Source: Bacteroidota bacterium
GTDB lineage: Bacteria > Bacteroidota > Rhodothermia > Balneolales > HLUCCA01
Assembly (NCBI GenBank): GCA_020832235.1
Contig: JAFIEZ010000015.1
Location: 1 to 64,000 of the forward strand
Direction: 5' to 3'
Length of the DNA stretch: 64,000 nt
Position numbers and translations under genes: made by a program. The notes under the pieces were generated by a model, which saw nothing but the letters and a program-made list of their open reading frames with translations, was not told where the DNA came from and ran no database searches. Below, in pieces: positions 6,501 through 12,946 of the stretch (positions are counted from its first letter, which is position 1; the number at the start of each line of letters is the position of its first letter).

Positions 6501-9400
6501 GTGGAAATATCACTAGTGGAAAGTATCAGAACCGGTGACTGTTCTGCCAAAACGCGTTCGGCACTTTTTAAAACATCGAACTCTTTGCCATTTACATCGA
6601 CCTTTAGAACATCTATCTCCGGGTTTCCTTCAAAGTCCCACCAACTGTCGAGCGTCACAACCTGAACATCGTTTCCATCCGTCTGAAGAACCGTTAATTC
6701 AGGTGTCGAAGTTGAGCTCAGACCACGCTTTCCGGCTTCATTTCCTAACGCTCTGCCAATGACTTCCAGACTGGTAAGTCCATTTTCAACTTTGCTGATA
6801 TCCAAATGCTTTCGCATGAATGTCACCGGTTCAAAAGCAAAAACCTTCCCGTCCGAACCAACTTTACGAGCGGCTGGCAGAGCATACGCACCAAATCCTG
6901 CACCAATATCCAGTACATTCATCCCCTCCTGGAGGAAATCTGTTATAAAATCGACTTCCGAATCGAACCACTGCCCCTGCTCCAGCATCACGTAGGTCGA
7001 CATCACCTCAATACTACCAGGCACACTGTAAATTAGATTGCGTTGCCCGGTCACCAGCAGATTCTCGTGGTTGCCACGCTTCCAGTTAAAACGAGCTACT
7101 TTTGCGATTTCTTCATCAGTCGACCATGAATTGGTTTCGTTGATTACCGGTGCACTACCTTGGCCAGATAAGGCCGGCGCGGGCACATCGTTACCCATCG
7201 CAGAGACATCGTTACCCGCCACCGGCAGTTCGTTACCAGGCGCAGAGACATCGTTACCCGCCACCGGCAGTTCCTCGCCCATCGGCCGCATATCGCTACC
7301 CACCGCAGCAGATACAGCAATATGATCTTGCTTAAGGCGGCCCTCGATATACGCGTGCCACATCTGGCGGAAGGCGTCGCTCAAAGCTGCGCCGAAGCGC
7401 TCGCCGTCGCACAGGGGCGAGGTCGCTACCTGATCGCGCAGGCGCGTACGGAGCCCGGCGAGTGCCGCCAGATCCCCGGCCAGCCCGGCCGCCACATCAA
7501 CGTAGGCATCCCACGAATCCGCTACCATCTCGGGCAAACCCGCATTCCGCAAATGGGTCACCGAGTGCCGCCCCGCAAAGGTCGGACCTGCATAGGTCAC
7601 CACAGGCACGCCCTGCCACAGGGCCTCGCACGTGCTCAATCCACCCGAATACGGCCACGGATCGAGCGCAATATCTACCTTCGCGTACGCCGCCAGCAAG
7701 TCCTCATGCGGCGACCGTCCTTCAAATATCACACGATCCCGACCAATACCGGCATCCGAAAGCGCCCCAAGAATGCGCTCCTGAAACTCCACACTATCAT
7801 ACTGACCACTTTTCAAAAACAGCTTACTTCCCGGAACCCGCGCCAACAAACGCCCCCACTGAGCCAACAACACCGGATTTATCTTGCTCGGATTATTAAA
7901 GCACCCGAACGTCACAAATCCATTCTCGACAGCCGGCAGCGCCGAAACTTCGGGAGCATACGCCGGAGGCATGAAACAGATATAATCATCGGGCATGCGA
8001 ACCAGCTTCTCGGTGTAGAAATCCTCCACGCCTTCGGGCGTTTCGTGCCAATCGGAGAGCAGGTAGTCAACCGAGCGCAGTCCCGTGGTGTTGAACAACC
8101 CCCCCACCCATTTCATAATGACCGGCGCCGGCTCCATAGCCACCGCCCGCAATCGGTTATCCCCGGCATGTCCCGAAAGCTCCACCAGGATGTCAATTTC
8201 ATCTTCGCGAATCATCTTCGCCACCACCGCGTCGTTGAATCCAACTACCGACCTCCATTTATCGGCACGGGTTGCGATACGCTGGGTAATTTTATCGTTA
8301 ATATTGTTGTTGGTGTAGCAATAGACTTCGAATTCCTCACGAGGCATTTCTTCCAGTCCGCGGGTAATCATCCAGCCCACCGGGTGCGACCGGAATCCGC
8401 CCGATACAAATCCGACACGAAGGCGCTTGGTGGGAGAGCAATCGGAAGGAACAGGACGCTCAGGACGCTCAGCGGGAGCAAAGGTCTCATCCCACTTCTT
8501 GTGGGCTTCAAAAATGTATTCGCGGGTGCGCTCCGGATTGTAATGCATCACCATGAGGTAATTGCTCATGGCTTCCATCATCGTGGGTGGATAATCCAAC
8601 GCACGCAGGTATTCCTTCTCGGCCTCGTCGTAGCGACCCATCTCCTGCAGGCAAAGTCCGTAGTTTACGCGCACACCCGGTATACGCGGATTATCGTCGA
8701 GTACTTCTTTATATAAGGTGATGGCCTCGTCGTATAGTGACTGATCTTTCTTCGAGTCGGCCAGCAGCGACCGGCCTTCCACACTATTCGGATTTCGTTG
8801 GAGGAAGTCGCGCAACAGCGCATCAGACTTCTCAAAATCGCGAGTTTTAATTAGTGCGGAGGCCTTTTCAATCACCGGGGCATGGTAGGTAGCGTCCATC
8901 TGAGCGGCAATATCAAACAGCTCAATGGCTTTATCGAAGTTGCCCAGATTGCGATATACAAGGGCAATATTAAACGCGATAACCGCATTACGTGGATCCA
9001 GCTGATTCGCCCGGGCATAAACCTGCAGCGCCTCCTCGAGACGGGCCTGCGCCTGAAGAATGAGTCCAAGATTGAGCAGGGCCTTCACAAAATCAGGTCG
9101 CATCTGAATAGCCTGCTTGGCAAAAGATTCCGCTTCGGCATAGTTTTCCAGCTTATACAAGGCTACCGACAGCGTGTGAAACGTCTCCGGCTCGGTACTG
9201 CCACCGTCTAACGCGTTGCGCATGGCCTCAGCACAGCGCTCATGATCACCCAAAAGTGCGTACGCCACTCCGGCAAAATGGTAAACCGGCCAAGGCTCCT
9301 GGCCTGTTTTCATGAGGGGCTTTAACTGGGCCAGCGCCTCAATAGGTTTCGGATTTTTACGGTCTAACAGATTCTGGGCGCGTTGAACTTTTGCTTTCAC
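3554..9400 (-). CDS. Giant TPR / GT41 / FkbM / GT-A / WbdD-like multidomain glycan-modification enzyme
   Basis: A single 1948-residue open frame with six recognisable parts. Residues 1-300 are TPR repeats. Residues 326-690 are a SPINDLY-type O-GlcNAc transferase (GT41), with FVSGGFRSHPVGWM, a VELSGHAGDNRL motif and PWPYSGGLSTCEALWQGVPV. Residues 705-750 are a low-complexity linker with a 14-residue repeat. Residues 755-1010 are an FkbM-type methyltransferase (VLDIGAGFGAYAL, FAFEP, DVLKVDVNGKEFDVLK). A helical spacer covers 1030-1240. Residues 1285-1440 look like a GT-A sugar transferase (YIAQDAFGGMNWLKMAYEDL). Residues 1500-1935 have the order and motifs of WbdD: SAM methyltransferase (VLDLGCNLGFFTFG, GID, GRI) then kinase (K1753, E1769, HNDLKPQN 1849-1856, DFE 1868-1870). 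It lies beside the flagellins and has a sigma54 promoter like the flagellar operons, so flagellin is the likely substrate (inference). The DNA for residues beyond about 1240 is markedly AT-rich. Confidence 0.85.
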   Translation of the reverse strand: MKAKVQRAQNLLDRKNPKPIEALAQLKPLMKTGQEPWPVYHFAGVAYALLGDHERCAEAMRNALDGGSTEPETFHTLSVALYKLENYAEAESFAKQAIQMRPDFVKALLNLGLILQAQARLEEALQVYARANQLDPRNAVIAFNIALVYRNLGNFDKAIELFDIAAQMDATYHAPVIEKASALIKTRDFEKSDALLRDFLQRNPNSVEGRSLLADSKKDQSLYDEAITLYKEVLDDNPRIPGVRVNYGLCLQEMGRYDEAEKEYLRALDYPPTMMEAMSNYLMVMHYNPERTREYIFEAHKKWDETFAPAERPERPVPSDCSPTKRLRVGFVSGGFRSHPVGWMITRGLEEMPREEFEVYCYTNNNINDKITQRIATRADKWRSVVGFNDAVVAKMIREDEIDILVELSGHAGDNRLRAVAMEPAPVIMKWVGGLFNTTGLRSVDYLLSDWHETPEGVEDFYTEKLVRMPDDYICFMPPAYAPEVSALPAVENGFVTFGCFNNPSKINPVLLAQWGRLLARVPGSKLFLKSGQYDSVEFQERILGALSDAGIGRDRVIFEGRSPHEDLLAAYAKVDIALDPWPYSGGLSTCEALWQGVPVVTYAGPTFAGRHSVTHLRNAGLPEMVADSWDAYVDVAAGLAGDLAALAGLRTRLRDQVATSPLCDGERFGAALSDAFRQMWHAYIEGRLKQDHIAVSAAVGSDMRPMGEELPVAGNDVSAPGNELPVAGNDVSAMGNDVPAPALSGQGSAPVINETNSWSTDEEIAKVARFNWKRGNHENLLVTGQRNLIYSVPGSIEVMSTYVMLEQGQWFDSEVDFITDFLQEGMNVLDIGAGFGAYALPAARKVGSDGKVFAFEPVTFMRKHLDISKVENGLTSLEVIGRALGNEAGKRGLSSTSTPELTVLQTDGNDVQVVTLDSWWDFEGNPEIDVLKVDVNGKEFDVLKSAERVLAEQSPVLILSTSDISTALVDYLAEKEFVFYDFIGGVGVLSPVEDWSQRDAYAQNVIAVKADRVAALTEQGWIHDENADVTEPELGYWKKTLKAMPWTETLFADWEKQSMVPGNKNYYRALDYICAAEDLASKVKGDDTNQGENLSKPNQDSKLEGNSDRILRSQKATLLLVAAQELISKYNTGEGGASVAMTLIRVMNTLGKRDQAVAIMQKLMQDSKMGQDNMDVALPFLLPIQAMDSAPIRTDLAKWMMVRTIESWLALKDLTGYLSGETEDKLRSVLVDNPEVAINLVEVQENKNVEIDSVNNDRFDNYLSESIDLIDIKDINGYSYKDVNGVAVIMPCIDIQAGVRCAKQLLGRAGMKCKIIIAVDTLGWGFIKVLNETARKADVKYVVYIAQDAFGGMNWLKMAYEDLERTGKGLLAFNDGKWQGNIASFGMVRKSWIYQIYDEAILFSQYKSHCADDEITVIASIQNMLEYNPKITLLEVDFSKGLTGGGNAKDRSLFNQRLKIIQNNDYKNKYYSVDSLFQDVDYFSSKKELKQYLANKSVPTVFGSSLDAKKIYHEIPFKGYEEFGTHRSSSSGRLNAILSSIDFAGLKVLDLGCNLGFFTFGIATVADKCCGIDHDISAVKIAKSLKAVHGIKNADFYCGRITRDALTKLNLQYGGFDVIVLNSVQHWLQYDNGSIETVAKLLRPVINNVKYIIYEPSSSIQAYFPESSMIESIHKFLSLCGCSDYSIVYSEKANNVGEVRSLYVAKRNLNDVVYKLVNDIERCKNIDDLKSIGLVYKNADKIAFKVDEFFIKTTLFDNSLYNQLIDNEIKMNKTIDGNDLSCPQVLFSGIVNGRSVLATEWVNGINIVDYFIQKMNQTTEIEFWKIFWKYCDEIIESVKKMHKIGYTHNDLKPQNILVSNEKILFIDFEFCGGIKSIDDDKYLPFKPETINHKNLLTELMSRVGGSYRSTYGPGTTENDIAMVNLIFAQIKKMAFNHFQQISKTVVS
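7201..7273 (-). repeat. 42-bp tandem repeat in linker of giant enzyme
   Basis: Two 31-bp identical blocks (7201-7231 and 7243-7273) at a 42-bp period encode the repeated ELPVAGNDVSA(P/M)GN unit between the GT41 and FkbM domains. Partial further units flank them. An in-frame period of 14 residues lets copy number change without breaking the frame, so linker length may vary between strains. Confidence 0.85.
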
Positions 9401-9450
9401 GACGATTATCTCTTTATGGTTATGCTGTTTTCACACGATATAGCCACGAT

Positions 9451-9466
9451 TGCAAAAAAGATGCCA
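9451..9466 (-). promoter_or_regulatory. Sigma54 promoter of the giant enzyme gene
   Basis: Minus-strand TGGCATCTTTTTTGCA matches the -24/-12 consensus TGGCAC-N5-TTGCA, with the invariant GG and GC exactly 10 nt apart. The -12 edge is 51 nt from the ATG at 9400, the same spacing as at flgB (51) and flgF (52), which links this gene to the flagellar sigma54 regulon. Confidence 0.8.
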
Positions 9467-9472
9467 AAGCGG

Positions 9473-9488
9473 TGGCACGGATTTTGTA
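9473..9488 (+). promoter_or_regulatory. Sigma54-like promoter facing fliS
   Basis: TGGCACGGATTTTGTA matches TGGCACG-N4-TTGCA except that the -12 GC is GT. It points to fliS but is nearly 400 nt upstream of its ATG. The -12 mismatch makes activity uncertain. Confidence 0.45.
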
Positions 9489-9876
9489 ACTAATTCATAG
9501 GAACGTGCACGATGTGCAACGCAAGATTCGGATGCCGAGAAAAATGAAGAAGCCGTTCCTTGTATACATGCAATTTCTCTGTCGGCATCCAAAAAAGTAT
9601 TGAAGAACGAATATTTGTAACCGATAACCTGAACAGGAATGGTATTGATGCCCGTCATGTGGTTCTATAAAGCAGCGTAAAACCTGTTGAAAATCACAAG
9701 CCAGGCAGTCAATTTCACATAAATAGTGTGGCAGCGCCCTGCGCGTTGACACAGAGCGGGTGAAACACAGACTAGTTCAGGCCGTCTGCTTTGGAGCGAT
9801 TCGTCGCTGGCAAGACGGTTTACCAACACTCGTATCAAACGGATACGCAAACCGGTAACCTAAATCGACATCAGAA

Positions 9877-10197
9877 ATGATTAAGAATCCACATTTAAAA
9901 TATCAGCAGCAAACCGTGCTCAACGCATCCCCGATGAAAATCGTGGTTAAACTCTACGATCTTGCCATACAAGCGAGCTGGCGGGAAGATGACAAGCAGT
10001 TGCGGGAAATTCTTTCCACCCTCATAAAAGGACTCAACTTCGACTACGAAATTTCGGGTCAGCTGTTTTCCTTGTACCAGTATTGTCAGGAATTGGCCCG
10101 CAAGGGTGAGTTTCAAGAAGTACGGGAACTGTTGGAACCGCTGCGTGACGCGTGGGAGCAGGCTGCAAGTACCTCTCCCATTGCTGTAGGACAATAA
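9877..10197 (+). CDS. fliS: Flagellin export chaperone FliS
   Basis: Small cytoplasmic chaperone that binds the C-terminal helix of newly made flagellin and delivers it to the export gate. The 106 residues begin with the family signature (YQQQTVLNASPMKIVVKLYDLAIQA, residues 9-33), followed by three further amphipathic helices. It is slightly shorter than typical FliS (about 120-135). It is followed by fliD, the usual partner, 188 nt downstream. No strong Shine-Dalgarno motif precedes the ATG. Because one flagellin here has a tail beyond the FliS-binding helix, this FliS may have to handle an internal rather than a terminal binding site (inference). Confidence 0.85.
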   Translation: MIKNPHLKYQQQTVLNASPMKIVVKLYDLAIQASWREDDKQLREILSTLIKGLNFDYEISGQLFSLYQYCQELARKGEFQEVRELLEPLRDAWEQAASTSPIAVGQ

Positions 10198-10279
10198 CCT
10201 GCATCCCGGCCTATATGCACAGGGCCGTTGGAGGCAGCAGAGTAAACGTACTGTATTGATGTAGAGCATGGGGGAGAAC

Positions 10280-10319
10280 GGAGGATGCTTCCACTGAAGC
10301 CGCCTCCGGATAAATCCGG
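10280..10319 (+). promoter_or_regulatory. Overlapping hairpins in fliD leader
   Basis: Hairpin A: GGAGG (10280-10284) and GCTTC (10287-10291) pair with GAAGC (10296-10300) and CCTCC (10303-10307). Hairpin B: CCGGAT (10306-10311) pairs with ATCCGG (10314-10319). They share bases 10306-10307, so they compete. This could be an attenuator-like switch, or chance. Confidence 0.35.
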
Positions 10320-10384
10320 TGATGTACATCCAAATAGTCGAATATTTACCTGAATTTAACACAACAACCCGTTGACATACGACC

Positions 10385-11767
10385 ATGAGTATCTCATCCA
10401 TCATCGCCAAAAACAACCCGTTCGAGGGCTTCGTACAGCAGCTCGTCCAGCTCGAGAGCCGTAATAAAATTCAGCTTCAGCAGCAGCAGGCCGCGCAGCG
10501 GGAGCGTAAAACCGCCCTCACGGATGTTAACAATGCGGTGAAGAAGTTCACCGAAAACCTGGAGGCCTTACGAAAAGAAGATGGTCCCAACCCATTCTCT
10601 CCGTTTTCGAACTCCGTTTCCAACGATAAAGCGGTACGTATCAACAGCGTAAATAATTTCAACAACGCGGCTAGTTTCAATCTGAATGTGGAGCGATTGG
10701 CTACCAAAGACATTGCCCTTACGCAGGTTATGAATCGAGAGGGCAACGAACTGGCCACAACCGGGGAAGGAAGCGTAACCATTACTATTGGTGACGTAAC
10801 CGAAACGATTACCATCGATACTACCGACAAAACCAATGCGGAAGTACTTGAAGCACTGGCTGCATCCATAAACGAAACCTTCGGTGAGCAGGCAGGGGCC
10901 TCCCTTTTCAACGTGAACAGCGACGAGATCCAATTCTCCATGAAGTCGAACGAGAGTGGTTTTGAAAACCGAATTCAGTTCGATGGATTTACCGGTGATC
11001 TGGCAGCGCTTGATATCACTAAATTGGCGCCGGAGAATGAACTGGATGCACGGTTTACGATTGACGGAGTTACGTTCACAAGAGGCAGTAATCAGGTAGA
11101 TGATGCCATTAACGGTCTCAGCTTTACTATGCTGCGCGCCTCAGAAGACACGGTAACGATGGATATTACCCGTGATATTGAAGGTGCACGAAAAAAGGTA
11201 GATGAATTCATTTCGTCTTTTAACAACGTTAACAGAACTATACGTGACCGTACATTTCTGGATGCAGAAAACGACCGCCGTGGTCCTCTGCAGAATATGC
11301 GGGTGGTACGTAACCTGACTGTAAATCTGCGTCAGATTGGTATTCTGCCCGACGGTGCCGCCGGTGAGGGTGATATTTCCCGCCTCTCAGATATCGGTAT
11401 TGAGTTTGAGCGGAATGGTACCATGAAAGTTGGTGATTCTGCTAAACTAAACGAATTTCTGGAAAGCAATCCGGATGCGTTGCAACGATTCTTCACATCA
11501 GAGGATAGTCCCATTACGGCGATGCTCAACGAAGCAAAATCGTATACTGAGCCTAAAACAGGTCTTATTGCGACATTAACCGACGGCGTAGACCAGCGAA
11601 TAGATAACCTGGGCCGACGAATTAGTCAGCAAGATCGTTTTCTGGCACAATATGAGGAAAGACAGCGGGCCGAATTTGCAAAACTTCAGATGATTATTGA
11701 TCAGGGCCAGCAGCAATTTGCTGAAATCATGGCGTTCCAGGGTCAGTTTATGGGAGGACGTTTCTAA
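10385..11767 (+). CDS. fliD: Flagellar filament cap protein FliD
   Basis: Cap protein (hook-associated protein 2) that sits at the filament tip and folds incoming flagellin. The 460 residues show the FliD layout: N-terminal helical region with Gln-rich coil (IQLQQQQAAQRERKTALTDV), a FlgE-like variable centre (about residues 75-270), and a C-terminal helix pair (LGRRISQQDRFLAQYEERQR, AEFAKLQMIIDQGQQQF). The N-terminus NPFEGFVQQLVQLE replaces the common GLxSGLD-type start but is positioned the same. Upstream are fliS and a structured leader with an AACACAACAAC motif; downstream lie two small flagellar-type genes. The start is the ATG at 10385. Confidence 0.93.
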   Translation: MSISSIIAKNNPFEGFVQQLVQLESRNKIQLQQQQAAQRERKTALTDVNNAVKKFTENLEALRKEDGPNPFSPFSNSVSNDKAVRINSVNNFNNAASFNLNVERLATKDIALTQVMNREGNELATTGEGSVTITIGDVTETITIDTTDKTNAEVLEALAASINETFGEQAGASLFNVNSDEIQFSMKSNESGFENRIQFDGFTGDLAALDITKLAPENELDARFTIDGVTFTRGSNQVDDAINGLSFTMLRASEDTVTMDITRDIEGARKKVDEFISSFNNVNRTIRDRTFLDAENDRRGPLQNMRVVRNLTVNLRQIGILPDGAAGEGDISRLSDIGIEFERNGTMKVGDSAKLNEFLESNPDALQRFFTSEDSPITAMLNEAKSYTEPKTGLIATLTDGVDQRIDNLGRRISQQDRFLAQYEERQRAEFAKLQMIIDQGQQQFAEIMAFQGQFMGGRF

Positions 11768-11922
11768 TCAACGGAACGTTATCATTCTGGCATGATTTTC
11801 GCCTGATTGTATAGGTAAACTTTTTTTGTTTATGTCCGAATTTTAGTGAAATATTAAAAACACTTAATAGTTTTACACTTGCAAGCTATTGATTTTTATT
11901 GGCTTGCATTTATTTATTAAAA

Positions 11923-11950
11923 TTTAACTCCTGCAGGTAACTGCCGATAA
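11923..11950 (+). promoter_or_regulatory. Sigma28 (FliA) promoter
   Basis: TTTAAC (11923-11928), 14 nt, then a perfect GCCGATAA -10 element (11943-11950). The same TTTAACT and 14-nt spacing recurs upstream of motA. The expected transcription start is only a few nt before the GTG at 11961, so the message may be nearly leaderless. Confidence 0.7.
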
Positions 11951-11960
11951 TTTATATACA

Positions 11961-12341
11961 GTGAATCAGATAGTCGAACAATTGGATACGCTCGTTCAAC
12001 TTAGCCGGCAAATTTTGCTGGAACTGGATGCGCAAACTCCCTCGGTTGACGATATCGAATCGTTAATTATAGCAAGGGAGCAGCCATCTAAGAAGTTGGG
12101 TGAATTATCGGTGACGTTTGATTCAAAAGCAGCTACAGATGAACAGCTTATTGAGATTTCCGAACGGTTCAAAGAATTTGAGGACCTCAACAAGATGATC
12201 ATCCCTAAACTGCACGCTTTAAGGAACAAGCAAGGAGGAGTGGTTAACCGGGCCCGTTTGCACACACAGGCTCAGCATAAGTACCACGGCACCGAGCAAC
12301 AAAAAGTTCTGGAAAAGCCGGATATTTCGTATTATAAATAA
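11961..12341 (+). CDS. Small helical protein, FliT-like candidate
   Basis: 126-residue, mostly helical protein with no clear signature. It follows fliD, where FliT (the FliD export chaperone) is often found, and has the size and heptad-like helix pattern of FliT-type chaperones (residues 1-90: QIVEQLDTLVQLSRQILLEL, then EFEDLNKMIIPKLHALRN). The C-terminus is basic and polar (HTQAQHKYHGTEQQ). The start is GTG at 11961 without a Shine-Dalgarno motif, only 10 nt after a perfect sigma28 -10 box, so a leaderless transcript is possible; no ATG is available nearby. The next gene begins 20 nt downstream. Expression as a late flagellar gene is well supported; the chaperone role is inferred from position. 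Confidence 0.55.
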   Translation: MNQIVEQLDTLVQLSRQILLELDAQTPSVDDIESLIIAREQPSKKLGELSVTFDSKAATDEQLIEISERFKEFEDLNKMIIPKLHALRNKQGGVVNRARLHTQAQHKYHGTEQQKVLEKPDISYYK

Positions 12342-12361
12342 CACAACACAGAAGAATCCTC

Positions 12362-12733
12362 ATGGATATCAACAGACTCAGCAATATAATTACCGATACC
12401 CAGTCTGCGGGCATGGGCCAGAAGGCAGCCAACGTTGGCAGTAATGCCCAGGTTCAGGATGTAAGCCAGCAGTCGAAGTCGACCAACGAAGTGGCCGATA
12501 AGGTGTCTATTGATTCAAGTCGCGTTCGTAACGAGGCTGAGTTCGCTAAAACCGAGCTCGATAAGCTTTCTAGAGGTTCATTTGATAAAGTACGTGCCAT
12601 GAAGGCCGAGCTTACCGAATATCAAACCGCGATGAAATCTTCACCGGAAGCCGCAGCCAACACAACGCTTGGCGCGAAACTGAACGATCCGGCCGTATGG
12701 GAAGATATCGCTGATGCTATGCTCGGCAGATAA
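12362..12733 (+). CDS. Small polar protein, FlgM-like candidate (anti-sigma28)
   Basis: 123-residue, soluble, disordered-looking N-terminus (Ser/Gln/Asn-rich to residue 45), then VADKVSIDSSRVRNEAEFAK and SFDKVRAMKAELTEYQTA. FlgM anti-sigma factors have a similar layout: a disordered first half, a D-x-V-x-(L/I)-S motif, then helices with KV-x-x-(L/M)-K. The C-terminal WEDIADAMLG matches FlgM's final IAdsLl helix only loosely. It is preceded by AACACAACACA (12339-12349) and followed by a strong terminator, so it ends the fliD unit. A FlgM role would fit because fliA is in the window and no better FlgM was found. Similarity is weak. Confidence 0.4.
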   Translation: MDINRLSNIITDTQSAGMGQKAANVGSNAQVQDVSQQSKSTNEVADKVSIDSSRVRNEAEFAKTELDKLSRGSFDKVRAMKAELTEYQTAMKSSPEAAANTTLGAKLNDPAVWEDIADAMLGR

Positions 12734-12754
12734 TAACATAGCCATCATAATTTT

Positions 12755-12787
12755 AAGGCATTGCAGCTTCGTTGCAATGCCTTTTTT
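12755..12787 (+). terminator. Rho-independent terminator
   Basis: AAGGCATTGCA (12755-12765), a 7-nt loop, TGCAATGCCTT (12773-12783), continuing into a run of six T. A perfect 11-bp stem with a T tract ends the fliS-fliD unit. Confidence 0.92.
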
Positions 12788-12946
12788 GTTGTACCTAAAT
12801 GCAGTATATCCTGATAAGACACTGTATTATAGCTGAAATAAATCGCGGTTTTTTTAGTATGTTTAAGAAGTAGCGTGCCCGATTAATGTTGAAAGAAATC
12901 ACTTAGTTTTGTCACATTTGTCCACTAACGAAAGGTTATCAATTGC

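Larger units (their letters stand above)
9401..9876. promoter_or_regulatory. Divergent control region between giant enzyme and fliS
   Basis: A non-coding stretch of 476 bp. It contains two divergent sigma54-type sites (listed separately), an inverted repeat GGATGCCGA (9530-9538) / TCGGCATCC (9582-9590), and a sigma28-like -10 ACCGATAA at 9620-9627 pointing to fliS. No convincing gene was found; the longest + frame inside the hairpin (ATG near 9532) has only 23 codons. Confidence 0.5.

Noticed and set aside
7322-8716. 464-codon open frame on the plus strand
   Set aside because: It lies antisense to the GC-rich GT41 coding region, has no domain logic (Arg/His/Pro-rich composition) and is a by-product of codon bias in the giant gene.
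9532-9603. 23-codon ORF within the inverted repeat upstream of fliS
   Set aside because: Too short, no ribosome-binding site, and the sequence is better explained by the hairpin.
9808-9823. TGGCAAGACGGTTTAC as a sigma54 promoter for fliS at the right distance (54 nt)
   Set aside because: The -12 GC is TA, which breaks the invariant GG-N10-GC spacing.
12904-12911. TAGTTTTG as a Bacteroidota-type -7 box (TAnnTTTG) for the activator gene
   Set aside because: It fits the -7 box but no TTG-type -33 element is at the proper distance; a single match of this length in AT-rich DNA is not enough.
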